Source of the DNA: Mesorhizobium sp. CA14
GTDB taxonomy: Bacteria; Pseudomonadota; Alphaproteobacteria; Rhizobiales; Rhizobiaceae
Length of the DNA stretch: 64,000 bases
Assembly (NCBI RefSeq): GCF_020165195.1
Contig: NZ_JAIUHR010000012.1
Coordinates: 62,001-126,000, forward strand
Direction of reading: 5' to 3'
Positions 25,907 through 33,866 of this stretch are shown here, piece after piece. The notes beneath the pieces were generated by a model, which was not told the DNA's origin, did not search any database, and saw only the letters and a program-made list of their open reading frames with translations. Numbering within the stretch: position 1 is the stretch's first letter; the number at the start of each line of letters is the position of its first letter. The translations under genes and the position numbers were made by a program.

Positions 25907-26206
25907 TATTGGACAGCGCTCGGCGATCCGACACGGCGCACGATCTTCGAACTGCTGGTCGAACGTCCCTCTTCGGTCAGCGGGCTCGCCAACGCGCTGC
26001 CCGTAACGCGGCCGGCCGTGTCGCAGCATCTGAAGGTTCTCAAGGATGCCGGGCTGGTGGCCGACACGCGCTCGGGCAAGGAACGCATTTACCGCATCGA
26101 TCCGGATGGCCTCGCGGCCTTTCGGGCTGAGATCGACCAGTTCTGGGTGAAGACGCTTGCCGCCTACGCGCAAATTGTCGAGCAACCGACAGAGGACGAA
26201 ACATGA
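25889..26206 (+). CDS. ArsR family winged-helix repressor
   Basis: About 105 residues: YWTALGDPTRRTIFELLVE, then SVSGLANALPVTRPAVSQHL and KVLKDAGLVADTRSGKERIY. This is the non-metal ArsR subgroup that controls SRPBCC/AHSA1 genes. GTG 25889 is chosen because the upstream ATG 25865 lies between the promoter hexamers and could not be in the message; the message is then leaderless. The stop overlaps the next gene's ATG (ATGA), giving coupled translation. Confidence 0.88.
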   Translation: MATNAKYWTALGDPTRRTIFELLVERPSSVSGLANALPVTRPAVSQHLKVLKDAGLVADTRSGKERIYRIDPDGLAAFRAEIDQFWVKTLAAYAQIVEQPTEDET

Positions 26207-26688
26207 TCAAGCAACCGGCCCCTGCTCCCGTAAGGCATTCGGTCGTGGTCGCGGCGCCGATCGCGCGCGCCTTCAAGGTGTTCACCGAGGATTTCGGCAA
26301 CTTCAAACCGCGCGAGCACAATCTGCTCGCCGTGCCGATCGCAGAAACGATCTTCGAGCCGCGGGTCGGCGGCCATGTCTATGACCGCGGCATCGACGGG
26401 TCGGAATGCCGCTTCGCGCGTGTGCTTGCCTACGAGCCGCCGAACCGGCTTCTTCTGAGTTGGGACATCAACCCGCGCTGGCAGATCGAAACCGACCTCG
26501 CTCGCACAAGCGAGTGGGAAGTCCGTTTCACGGCCGAGGCGGAAAACCGAACCCGGGTCGAAATCGAGCATCGCCATATCGAACGGCATGGCCAGGGCTG
26601 GGAAAGCGTGCGCGGCGGCGTCGACGGCGATCAGGGCTGGCCGCTTTATCTGCAGCGGTACCAGGAGCTTTTTGCCCGGGCGGCCTGA
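26203..26688 (+). CDS. SRPBCC (AHSA1-like) domain protein
   Basis: 161-residue START/Bet v1-like fold protein of the AHSA1 group: RHSVVVAAPIARAFKVFTED, then GGHVYDRGIDGSECRFARVL and PPNRLLLSWDI. It ends with WPLYLQRYQELFARAA, the usual C-terminal helix that closes the cavity. Such proteins bind small hydrophobic ligands; function unknown. Encoded with its ArsR partner in a classic two-gene unit (4-base overlap). Confidence 0.9.
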   Translation: MIKQPAPAPVRHSVVVAAPIARAFKVFTEDFGNFKPREHNLLAVPIAETIFEPRVGGHVYDRGIDGSECRFARVLAYEPPNRLLLSWDINPRWQIETDLARTSEWEVRFTAEAENRTRVEIEHRHIERHGQGWESVRGGVDGDQGWPLYLQRYQELFARAA

Positions 26689-26756
26689 CGGCAGCGGCCC
26701 GCATCGCCGGATAGCCGCGGCCGACATGGCCACAGCGATGAGGAGGAGAGCAGACC

Positions 26757-27170
26757 ATGGAAGCCTATTGGTTGAGCATTCTTGGCGTGCTCGCGCTCTG
26801 TCTCCTGTCGGTGGCGCTGGCGATCTATTCCGGCTCGTCCAAGGGATTTGCGGGCAAGCTTGCGGGTCCGGTCATCCCGGCGGACGACGATAATCCGCTC
26901 TACCGCATCGACCGGATCCACATGAACTCGGTCGAGGCGCTCGCGCCCTTTGTTGTGCCCGCTGTGTTGGCGATGATGGCCGGTGTCGAACCCGTGACGC
27001 TGGCGGTGCTCGTGTGGATCCACCTGGCGATACGCCTCATGCACATGGCGGTCTACCTGCATGGCGGAAACGTCGCCAAGGGCGGCAGTGTCAGGACGAT
27101 CCTCTATGTCTCGGGCGCGCTGGTCACGCTTGTCCTCATCCTCATGACGGGATGGGCAGCGCTTCGCTGA
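26757..27170 (+). CDS. MAPEG family membrane protein
   Basis: 137 residues, four hydrophobic segments. The family signature is RIHMNSVEALAPFVVPAVLAM (R-x(2)-N-x(2)-E motif), followed by VLVWIHLAIRLMHMAVYLHG. MAPEG proteins are glutathione-linked membrane enzymes in eukaryotes; bacterial versions are uncharacterised. GAGGAGGAG precedes ATG 26757. It follows the SRPBCC gene by 68 bases and may be in the same operon. Confidence 0.87.
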   Translation: MEAYWLSILGVLALCLLSVALAIYSGSSKGFAGKLAGPVIPADDDNPLYRIDRIHMNSVEALAPFVVPAVLAMMAGVEPVTLAVLVWIHLAIRLMHMAVYLHGGNVAKGGSVRTILYVSGALVTLVLILMTGWAALR

Positions 27171-27250
27171 GCAGCGCTGCTTTTCGCTGCGTCGGCGGAA
27201 CCCTCGCCCCGATAGGAGGTTCATCCCTGTACAACCACAGGAGATGCGCC

Positions 27251-27535
27251 ATGGATCACACCAGCCATGTAAGACTGACCAATGCCGAGCTTACGCCGGA
27301 CATCCTCGAAGGCGCCGCCATCTACGGCCCCGATGACGAGAAGATCGGCTCGGTCGACCACCTGCACGGCAGCCAGGTCGTCATCGATGTCGGCGGCTTT
27401 CTCGGCATCGGCGCCAAGCCGGTGGCCGTCGCCGCCAGCCAGCTCGATTTCATGCGCGACGAGGACGGCGATGTGCATGCCGTCACCAGTTGGACGAAAG
27501 ATCAGTTGAAGGCGATGCCCGAGCATCGCGACTGA
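27251..27535 (+). CDS. PRC-barrel domain protein
   Basis: 94 residues: GAAIYGPDDEKIGSVDHLHG, then VVIDVGGFLGIGAKPVAVAA. This is the compact PRC barrel found in RNA-processing and photosynthetic reaction-centre H subunits. The stand-alone alphaproteobacterial versions are stress-associated and of unknown role. ACAGGAGA before ATG 27251. A terminator follows. Confidence 0.85.
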   Translation: MDHTSHVRLTNAELTPDILEGAAIYGPDDEKIGSVDHLHGSQVVIDVGGFLGIGAKPVAVAASQLDFMRDEDGDVHAVTSWTKDQLKAMPEHRD

Positions 27536-27568
27536 AGCGCTTCGCCGTTTGTGAATGAAAAGGAGAGC

Positions 27569-27600
27569 CCGGGCTGGACATTCGCCGGCCCGGATTTTCT
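27569..27600 (+). terminator. rho-independent terminator of PRC-barrel gene
   Basis: CCGGGCTGG (27569-27577) pairs with CCGGCCCGG (27585-27593), allowing one mismatch, with a short loop, followed by ATTTTCTT. Confidence 0.65.
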
Positions 27601-27744
27601 TGCGGGCAAGTCGTTCGTCCGGTGACGAACATACGCTAATCGCTTGCCCATCCGCCTCACCAACCTCGCGTTCGTGAGATTGTTCATGTCGGTGTCACAA
27701 GCCTCCATTGTACTTACTTGATCGAAAACCCGAAGGAGGAGGCG

Positions 27745-28692
27745 ATGGGGTGGAAAGCTGTGGCGGCATTTTGCCTGGCGACAGCGGTCACGGGCGGGGC
27801 GATGTGCGGCCAGGCACTGGCCTGGGGCCAGGAAGGGCATGCGGTGATCGCCGAGATCGCGCAGCATAGGCTCAGCCAAAACGCCTATGACGTGATCGAG
27901 CAACTATTGCGTTCGCATCTGAGGCTGAAGCCGCCGGCCACCGTCTCGCTGGCTTCGGTGGCGAGTTGGGCCGACGACTATCGCGCCGACCACAAGGAGA
28001 CGTCGAACTGGCATTTCATCGACATTCCGCTGGCGTCGAAGCCAGGCGATGCGAGCGCCAGCACAACCGCCTACGACCCGGCGCGCGACTGCAAGGACAA
28101 TGCGAGTTTCGGCTTCTGTCTGATGCGAGCGCTGCCGGCGCAGGAGAAGATCCTGGCCGATTCGGCCAAGAGCGACGAGGAGCGCTGGCAGGCATTGGCC
28201 TTCGTCATCCATCTAGTCGGCGATCTGTCCCAGCCGCTGCACTGCGTCGAGCGCCTGGACGGCAGCCAGGGCGATCAGGGCGGCAATACGCTGACGGTGA
28301 GCTTCAACGTCTACCGGCCGAAGCCGGACGGCTCGACCTACCGCGACCTCACGACTTTCCATGCGGTGTGGGATTCAAGCCTGATCCTGTTCAAATACTA
28401 CGACTGGGGCAAAGTGGCGCTCGACCTCGAGACCGACATCATCCCGCATCTGCCCGCCATGCCTGCCGCCGACCAGACTCCGGAAAAATGGCTGGCCGAA
28501 TGCCATGAGAAGGCCGAGGACGCCTATCGCGCGCTGCCCAAGGGCACGGCGATCAAATCCGACAACCCGCACGCGGTGATCCTCGACCAGGTCTATTTCG
28601 ACAAATTCTCGCCGGTGGCGGTCGAGCAGCTCGCGCTCGGCGGCCTGCATCTGGCCGCCGTGCTCAACGAGACGCTGGCGGCGGACAAGTAG
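27745..28692 (+). CDS. S1/P1 family zinc nuclease
   Basis: 315 residues. The signal peptide ends ...CGQALA, so the mature protein starts with Trp27 (WGQEGHAVIAEIA); in S1/P1 nucleases the N-terminal Trp itself is a zinc ligand. The rest of the trinuclear site is visible: GHAV, ASWADDYR, SNWHFIDIP, HLVGDLSQPLHC and GDQGGNTL. It would degrade single-stranded nucleic acid in the periplasm or outside, possibly for phosphate or nucleoside supply. ATG 27745 follows GGAGGAGGC. Single-gene unit. Confidence 0.92.
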   Translation: MGWKAVAAFCLATAVTGGAMCGQALAWGQEGHAVIAEIAQHRLSQNAYDVIEQLLRSHLRLKPPATVSLASVASWADDYRADHKETSNWHFIDIPLASKPGDASASTTAYDPARDCKDNASFGFCLMRALPAQEKILADSAKSDEERWQALAFVIHLVGDLSQPLHCVERLDGSQGDQGGNTLTVSFNVYRPKPDGSTYRDLTTFHAVWDSSLILFKYYDWGKVALDLETDIIPHLPAMPAADQTPEKWLAECHEKAEDAYRALPKGTAIKSDNPHAVILDQVYFDKFSPVAVEQLALGGLHLAAVLNETLAADK

Positions 28693-28745
28693 GCGGATTG
28701 GCTGAGCCCTGCTGGCCTGGCCGGCCCCCTTGATGCCGGCAGGCG

Positions 28746-28778
28746 AAAAAAAGCCCGCTTCGGCATGCCGAAGCGGGC
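28746..28778 (-). terminator. terminator of the small secreted protein gene
   Basis: A 26-base perfect palindrome at 28753-28778 (arms GCCCGCTTCGGCA / TGCCGAAGCGGGC) with a run of A on the left, which is a T-run for minus-strand transcription. It ends the gene at 28799-29020. Confidence 0.8.
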
Positions 28779-28798
28779 ACAAATCTGAAGGCGCAAGC

Positions 28799-29020
28799 TT
28801 ACTTGCAGTCTTTCAGCATCTTCAGCGCCTTTTCGGCATTGGCCTGGGACGTGTAGGCCTTCGTCCCGGCATCGGTCAGTTTCTTGCCGTCCGGCTTCGT
28901 GGAAACCACCGAGCATTTCTTGGTGGTGGCGTCCTTTGCCACCCAATACTGCGTGGCCGCAAATGCCGGCATGCTGAAAAGTGAAACAACCGAAGCTGCA
29001 ACCAGAACCTTGCGAATCAT
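28799..29020 (-). CDS. small secreted protein, unknown function
   Basis: 73 residues: signal peptide MIRKVLVAASVVSLFSMPAFA cleaved before ATQYWVAK; mature part about 52 residues, basic, with two cysteines (KKCSVVS and the terminal KDCK) likely forming one disulfide. The pattern YWVAKDATTKKCSVV...NAEKALK.LK.C is one I know from rhizobial genomes without function. GGGAGAA precedes the ATG. Confidence 0.75.
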   Translation of the reverse strand: MIRKVLVAASVVSLFSMPAFAATQYWVAKDATTKKCSVVSTKPDGKKLTDAGTKAYTSQANAEKALKMLKDCK

Positions 29021-29182
29021 AGCGTTCTCCCAAGTTGAATTCGGCTCGGCCCATTCATCCGGAAGTGCCCATCACGCGGATAGCCGAGCCGAACCGCTGG
29101 CGAGCCGTATCGCGACTTGACCGCCGAGGGCAATTTACAAAAATGTAAAGTTCGGCCGAGCCTGCAAGGCCGTGAGACGAAG

Positions 29183-30364
29183 CTATCGGCGCAGCGAGAT
29201 AAGGCAGGCGCAGAGCCCCACATTGATCGTGGCGGCAACCGCGAGAGCACTCAGGACAAGATTGCCGCCGCCCACGCCAAGAAGCAACGCTCCTATGGAA
29301 GGAGCCGCCGCCTGGACGATGAGGCTGGGCGTCGCGAGCTTGCCCATCAGCGCTGCGTATTGCCGCGGGTCGAACAGCACCAGCGGCAGGGCGCCGCGCG
29401 CGATCGTGTGGATGCCGTTACCCGCGCCATAAAGGATCAAGGCGAGAGCGATGAATGTATGGCTCGCCAGGAGCAGCCAGATCCCGGCCGCGAGCAGCGA
29501 CACGGATGTCAGCATCGTCCAGATCGGATGGTGCCGGTTGCGGCCGATCAGCAGTTCCGCCACCCTCGCGCCGACCTGTGACGGGCCGATCAATGCGCCA
29601 AGGCCGACGGCGGCCGCCAGGCCCACGCCGCGCAATTGCAGCAGGGTCAGCAGGTGGACGGAGAGCATCGACGCGATCATCGCGGCCAATGTCAGGATCG
29701 ACGCCAGCAGAATGAAGCGTGCCCGCGTCCTGCCCGTGGCCGACGCCTCCTTCGACCTGTCCTTCATCGGCGCGGGCACGGGCGGCGGTGGCGGGATCAC
29801 CCAAAGATGGAGTGGCAAGCAGACCGCCAGATGGATCGCGGCGTAGGAAAGGCAGGCGATACGCCATCCGCCATGCTCGACAAGGAAGGCGCTGAGCGGC
29901 CAGCAGACGGTGCTGGCAAAGCCGCCGAAAAGCGTCAGGTTGGTGATAGCGCCCCGCGCGCCCTGTCCATAAAGGCGGCCGAGTGTGGCGAAGCCGGCAT
30001 CGTAGAGGCCGCTCGACATGCCCAGGCCCATGAGCAGCCATGCAACCAGATAAAGAGGATAGTCGGTCGCCGTCGCCAGCAGCGAATGCGCGGCAGCCAG
30101 CAGCAACGAGCTGGCGGCAAGCACGGGCCGGCCGCCATGGCGCTGGATCAGCCGCCCGGTGACGGGGGACACCAGCCCGGCAAGCAGGAGCCCGCAGGAC
30201 AGCCCGGCAACGACCGAGGCGAGCGACCAGCCGGTATCCTTGGCAATCGGCGCGGCAAGCACCGCGGGCAGGTAGTAGGACGATCCCCAGGCGAGAATCT
30301 GCGTGATGCCAAGAGCCGTAACGAGGACGCGGCGATTGTGTGCGATGGGCGCGGTGGCTTCCAA
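29183..30364 (-). CDS. MFS transporter at the end of the arsenic operon
   Basis: 393 residues, 12 hydrophobic segments, related to the oxalate/formate-like MFS branch (LVTALGITQILAWGSSYYLP; GLSCGLLLAGLVSPVTGRLI). Its likely TTG start directly follows the arsC stop (TGA-TTG), so it is coupled to arsC. MFS efflux pumps such as ArsK occupy this place in some rhizobial ars clusters, and arsenite or organoarsenical export is a reasonable guess; sequence alone cannot prove it. Confidence 0.85.
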   Translation of the reverse strand: MEATAPIAHNRRVLVTALGITQILAWGSSYYLPAVLAAPIAKDTGWSLASVVAGLSCGLLLAGLVSPVTGRLIQRHGGRPVLAASSLLLAAAHSLLATATDYPLYLVAWLLMGLGMSSGLYDAGFATLGRLYGQGARGAITNLTLFGGFASTVCWPLSAFLVEHGGWRIACLSYAAIHLAVCLPLHLWVIPPPPPVPAPMKDRSKEASATGRTRARFILLASILTLAAMIASMLSVHLLTLLQLRGVGLAAAVGLGALIGPSQVGARVAELLIGRNRHHPIWTMLTSVSLLAAGIWLLLASHTFIALALILYGAGNGIHTIARGALPLVLFDPRQYAALMGKLATPSLIVQAAAPSIGALLLGVGGGNLVLSALAVAATINVGLCACLISLRR

Positions 30365-30778
30365 TCAGGCTTGCCCCGACGCATAGGCGACTTTCTCGCC
30401 ATCCTCCTTGACGAACTCGCGCACCGGATTATCGAGCAGCGGCAGCACCGCTTCCGACGGCCGACACAGTTTTGTTCCCTTCGGCGTCTCGACGATCGGC
30501 CGGTTGATCAGGATGGGATGGGCGAGCATGAAATCGATCAGCTCGTCGTCACTCCATTTCGGATCGGCGAGGCCGAGGTCGGCGTAAGGGGTTCCTTTCT
30601 CCCGCAACAAATCGCGCGCAGAAATCCCCATCGCGGCGATCAGTTCGAGCAGCCGTTCGCGGCTCGGCGGCGTCTTCAGATATTCGACCACCACCGGCTC
30701 CTCGCCGCTAGCGCGGATCATGGCGAGCGCGTTGCGCGAGGTGCCGCAAGCGGGGTTGTGATAGATCGTGACCGTCAT
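30365..30778 (-). CDS. arsC: glutaredoxin-type arsenate reductase
   Basis: 137-residue ArsC of the E. coli plasmid R773 type: YHNPACGTSRNALAMIR with catalytic Cys11, and the arginines of INRPIV (R93) and CRPSEAV (R106) that bind arsenate and thiolate. Reduces As(V) to As(III) with glutathione/glutaredoxin. Its ATG overlaps the aquaporin stop by four bases. Operon order arsR, aqpS, arsC, MFS. Confidence 0.93.
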   Translation of the reverse strand: MTVTIYHNPACGTSRNALAMIRASGEEPVVVEYLKTPPSRERLLELIAAMGISARDLLREKGTPYADLGLADPKWSDDELIDFMLAHPILINRPIVETPKGTKLCRPSEAVLPLLDNPVREFVKEDGEKVAYASGQA

Positions 30779-31473
30779 GGCTCTGCTTTCAGTGGCTGGT
30801 ATTGCTGAACGGTTTTGGGCCTGAGCAGCCAGCCCATCAGCGCGAGCGCGATCAAGGCGCCGAGCAGTTCGGCGATGATGAAGCCCGGCAGATCGACCGG
30901 TCTGATGCCGGAGAAGGTGTTGGTAAGCGAGCGCGCCACGGCGACGGCGGGATTGGCGAAAGACGTGGACGCCGTGAACCAATAGGCGGCCGTGATATAG
31001 AGCCCGACCAGCCACGATACGGCCCGCCGCTCGAAACGGAGACCCGCAAGGATGACGGCGACAAGGCCGAATGTCGCGACCACTTCCGAGAACCATTGCG
31101 CCGGCCCGGCACGCAGCTTCGTCGCGACCTCCAGCATCGGTAGGGCGAACATAAGATGTGCCGCCAACGTGCCGGCAATGCCGCCGGCGACCTGCGCGGC
31201 GAGATAGGCAACAAGATCGCGGGTTGGCAGCGACCGGTTGAGGCAGAACACCAGCGAAACGGCTGGATTGAAATGCGCGCCGGAGATCGGCCCGAGGATG
31301 GTGATCAACACCACCAGCATGGCGCCGGTTGCAAGCGTGTTGCCAAGCAGCGCCAGCGCGATGTCATGCGTCAGCGTCTCGGCCATGATACCGGAGCCGA
31401 CGACGGTCGCCACCAGCAGACCGGTGCCCAAAGCTTCAGCCGCGAACCGTCGCGGCAAATCGAAAGTGTTCAT
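30775..31473 (-). CDS. aqpS: arsenite-channel aquaglyceroporin
   Basis: 232-residue MIP-family channel with both half-helix motifs: GAHFNPAVS (NPA at 69-71) and SFANPAVAVAR (NPA at 174-176), and six membrane spans. In Sinorhizobium meliloti AqpS replaces an arsenite pump and lets As(III) made by ArsC leave the cell. The gene order here, arsR-aqpS-arsC, is the same. Starts 34 bases after the arsR stop. Confidence 0.92.
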   Translation of the reverse strand: MNTFDLPRRFAAEALGTGLLVATVVGSGIMAETLTHDIALALLGNTLATGAMLVVLITILGPISGAHFNPAVSLVFCLNRSLPTRDLVAYLAAQVAGGIAGTLAAHLMFALPMLEVATKLRAGPAQWFSEVVATFGLVAVILAGLRFERRAVSWLVGLYITAAYWFTASTSFANPAVAVARSLTNTFSGIRPVDLPGFIIAELLGALIALALMGWLLRPKTVQQYQPLKAEP

Positions 31474-31507
31474 CGTAAGGTCTCGGGTTCGGCGACGAGC
31501 GAAATGG

Positions 31508-31858
31508 TCATTGCCGGGTCCCCTCGCCCGGCTCGCAGCAAGGTGCTGTGAGCGCCGGCACGCAGATTTCGGGTCGGCCCGAGCAGCAATCCTCCATCAG
31601 GAAGCGGATCAGCCCGGACAGCGCGTCGTATTCGGCGCTGTAGACGATCGAGCGGGCATCACGCCTCGCGGCCACGAGGCCAGACCGTTCCAATTCCTTG
31701 AGATGGAAGCTGACATTGGACGGCGAGACCTCGACTTGTTCGGCGAGCGAACCGGCGGCGATGCCATCCGGCCCGGCAACGACCAGCAACCGTAGCAGGC
31801 GCAGGCGTGTTTCCTGCGACAGCGCGCCAAACGCGATCAGGGCTTGACGTTCATCCAC
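31508..31858 (-). CDS. arsR: arsenic-responsive ArsR repressor
   Basis: 116 residues. Winged helix (LSQETRLRLLRLL, then VSPSNVSFHLKELERSG). A cysteine-rich C-terminus (C91, C92, C99, C107, C108) is the probable arsenite sensor, unlike the classic CxC of E. coli ArsR and like the alternative sites found in rhizobial and Acidithiobacillus proteins. The gene starts two bases from an 8-bp inverted repeat that also faces the divergent DUF6428 gene. Confidence 0.92.
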   Translation of the reverse strand: MDERQALIAFGALSQETRLRLLRLLVVAGPDGIAAGSLAEQVEVSPSNVSFHLKELERSGLVAARRDARSIVYSAEYDALSGLIRFLMEDCCSGRPEICVPALTAPCCEPGEGTRQ

Positions 31859-31859
31859 G

Positions 31860-31885
31860 TTTCAATAATCCTTGAAATATTGAAA
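31860..31885. promoter_or_regulatory. candidate ArsR operator in the divergent ars promoter
   Basis: TTTCAATA (31860-31867) and TATTGAAA (31878-31885) form a perfect 8-bp inverted repeat with a 10-base centre that itself contains TTGAAA. TTCAA/TTGAA dyads are typical of ArsR sites. It fills the 42-base gap between arsR and the DUF6428 gene. Confidence 0.7.
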
Positions 31886-31900
31886 TGAGGAATAGCCGAC

Positions 31901-32422
31901 ATGCTCTCTTCTGACAACCGGAAAAATGTCGTCCCGATCGACCCCTCCGACTTGACCATCGGCGATTTGCTGGGCGCGCTTGCCGATCACAAGGACAGGC
32001 CGCTGGTGTTCCGCTATGACGGGCGACCGGTAAAGCCGGGCTACCACGTCACTGAGGTGAAGGCGGGACAGTTCGCGGCGCTGGATTGCGAAGCAAATCC
32101 AGAATCATGGTCTGAAATCTTCATCCAGCTGTGGGACATGGACGAAGACGGGCCGGTCCATATGCCGGCCGGCAAATTCGCCGCGATCATCCGCAAGGTT
32201 TCGGACCATGTCGCTCTCGATCAGGCGGCGAAGCTGACCTTCGAGGTTAGCGACGGCGTCCGCCCCATCGAATTGCACCGGGCGGCTCAGCCAAGCGTTG
32301 TTGACGGTGTCATCGAGGTCGAGTTGACGCCACGGCCGGCAAGCTGCAAGCCGCGCGACCGCTGGCTGAAGGAACAGAAGGCGGCAAGCCAGCCATGCTG
32401 CGGAGCGAGCCGCCGCTGCTGA
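31901..32422 (+). CDS. DUF6428 family protein of the arsenic locus
   Basis: 173 residues. The fold core (LVFRYDGRPVKPGYHVTEVK; FIQLWDMDEDGPVHMPAGKF) is that of DUF6428, which occurs beside arsR genes. The C-terminus SQPCCGASRRC adds three cysteines and suggests thiol binding of As(III). No signal peptide, so cytosolic. Divergent from arsR with the operator between, so it should respond to arsenite with the operon. Its biochemical role is unknown. Confidence 0.8.
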   Translation: MLSSDNRKNVVPIDPSDLTIGDLLGALADHKDRPLVFRYDGRPVKPGYHVTEVKAGQFAALDCEANPESWSEIFIQLWDMDEDGPVHMPAGKFAAIIRKVSDHVALDQAAKLTFEVSDGVRPIELHRAAQPSVVDGVIEVELTPRPASCKPRDRWLKEQKAASQPCCGASRRC

Positions 32423-32454
32423 CCTTGCGAATGGTGACGAGCGGCGGCGCTGCT

Positions 32455-32544
32455 TCAGAACCGAATCATGCCGTTGGCCTGCAACAGATAGAGAGCCACG
32501 AGAACGTTGGCGATCAGCGCCACCCAAACGGCTGTCCTGCTCAT
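32455..32544 (-). CDS. 29-residue single-span membrane peptide
   Basis: ATG 32544 with CAGGAAA upstream encodes MSRTAVWVALIANVLVALYL, then LQANGMIRF and a stop: one hydrophobic helix flanked by a short polar head and tail. It is convergent with the DUF6428 gene. Such micro-proteins are usually missed by gene callers; the hydrophobic design and ribosome site argue for it, the small size against. Confidence 0.45.
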   Translation of the reverse strand: MSRTAVWVALIANVLVALYLLQANGMIRF

Positions 32545-32660
32545 ACGCGAATTTCCTGTTGATCGGCAGCGATGAACGGGCTCGCGACGGTTGCGTTCCA
32601 TGCGTGCCGGGTTGCAGGTCGCTGCGGGACAGGGTCACGAATTGGCGAGACGGCGGCGCG

Positions 32661-32933
32661 TCAGTCCTTCGGCGCGTTGCTGTAGAGCGCCACGCCGACG
32701 CGGTCGTTGCGCCGCCACCGCACGAAAGCGCGATAGGCCGTGTCGTCGGCCGGAACCTCGAGCAGGAAGCGTTCGGGGATGCCCATATCGGCGGCCACGC
32801 GCAATTCCGCACCCTGCTCGTGCTGGTTTCTGACCGAGCAGCGGATCCGGACGCCGTTGGCAATGATCGTGGCTTCCTTGAGCACGAATTCGCGCACATG
32901 AAGACGGCGCTCGGTCTCGGGATATTCGGCCAT
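32661..32933 (-). CDS. PilZ domain protein
   Basis: 90 residues, essentially one PilZ barrel: RRLHVREF supplies the RxxxR c-di-GMP arm, but the second motif is NQHEQGAEL rather than (D/N)xSxxG, so nucleotide binding may be weak or lost. VRWRRNDRVGVAL closes the fold. ATG 32933. It could be read out by c-di-GMP levels set by proteins like the GGDEF/EAL one at the window start. Isolated gene. Confidence 0.75.
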   Translation of the reverse strand: MAEYPETERRLHVREFVLKEATIIANGVRIRCSVRNQHEQGAELRVAADMGIPERFLLEVPADDTAYRAFVRWRRNDRVGVALYSNAPKD

Positions 32934-33067
32934 GGGCAGCGGACTCCTCGGGCAAGGCTCTCCTCGCCACGGGGCCGCACCATAGCAGCGAGGCGTTTCC
33001 GTTCCGTTAGCGATCGCTGAAACGGCGAGGCTCGCCCGCTCGTCGGCAGGTGGGCGGTTCTCCGGGG

Positions 33068-33637
33068 TCATATTGCGATCACGCCGCTCGCATGCAGCAC
33101 CCAGCGGCGGCCGTCGCTGCGGAATTCGGTGAGCGACAGCGGCTCGATGTCGATCTTCCAGACCGAGGAGAGTGGCGCGCCCAGCACATGCAGGATGGCG
33201 GCGCGGATCGGCACGGCATGGGTGAGCGCGATGGTGTGGCCGCTCCCGGTGGCCAGGCGCTCCATCAGTGCCGCTCCACGCCGGGCCACCGCGGCAAGCG
33301 ACTCGCCGCCATGGGGTGCGGCATCCGGATCGGAAAGCCATGCTGCCATGCCTTCCGGATCCTCCGCCCGAACCTCCTCGAAACTTTTGCCGGCCCAGCG
33401 CCCGAAATCCTGCTCGGCAAGCAGCGGCTCGACCGTCGGATCAAGGCCGAGTGCCTCGGCCGTCTGCAGCGCGGCCAGCGCCGGGCTCGTCCAGACGCGG
33501 TCGGCGCGGCGCAGCGAAGCTGCCAGCGCGCCGGCACGCTCGAAGGCCCGCGGCTCCATCGCCTCGTCAGCCGGAAAACGACCCTTGCGCGTGGCCTGCG
33601 TCGCGCCGCTTGCGATCATCGTCAGGCGGGCGAGCAT
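33068..33637 (-). CDS. histidine phosphatase family protein, variant active-site loop
   Basis: 189 residues. The usual RHG motif is replaced: MIASGATQATRKGRFPADEA stands where other members have RHGxT, and the later motifs follow the family (HGGESLAAVARRG; ALTHAVPIRAAILHVLG with the second catalytic His). This variant occurs in rhizobia beside cobalt/cobalamin genes. It is divergent from the cobalamin riboswitch, so a CobC-like role is possible but unproven. ATG 33637 is the natural start; upstream frame runs into the promoter. Confidence 0.8.
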   Translation of the reverse strand: MLARLTMIASGATQATRKGRFPADEAMEPRAFERAGALAASLRRADRVWTSPALAALQTAEALGLDPTVEPLLAEQDFGRWAGKSFEEVRAEDPEGMAAWLSDPDAAPHGGESLAAVARRGAALMERLATGSGHTIALTHAVPIRAAILHVLGAPLSSVWKIDIEPLSLTEFRSDGRRWVLHASGVIAI

Positions 33638-33734
33638 CCCAAAACTCCGTGGTCCAGTGAAATTTCCGCCGCGCGAAGCCGTATTGGCCATTGCATGTCG
33701 TTGACAGGCGAACGAAGTGCTGACAAGTGTTTTA

Positions 33735-33862
33735 GCGCTATACGGGATTGGAAGCCGGTGCGAGTCCGGCACGGTCGCGCCACTGTGATCGGCACCAGCC
33801 GAAAGTCAGGCCTTATTCCGCAGCATTGTTCGATCAACGGGACGCAGTATCCCACGGGAGGT
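33735..33862 (+). ncRNA. cobalamin riboswitch
   Basis: Contains the B12 core: GCCGGTGCGAGTCCGGCACG (about 33754-33773), then GTCGCGCCACTGTGATCGG and GCCGAAAGTCAGGCC. The 3' part folds GGGA...TCCC directly before the ribosome site ACGGGAGG of cbtB, so bound cobalamin should block translation or expression of the cobalt uptake genes. Confidence 0.9.
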
Positions 33863-33866
33863 CAAT

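Noticed and set aside
29636..30808. 390-codon plus-strand frame across the MFS and arsC genes
   Set aside because: Antisense to two recognised genes, spans their junction, and has low-complexity Arg/Gln/Gly composition.
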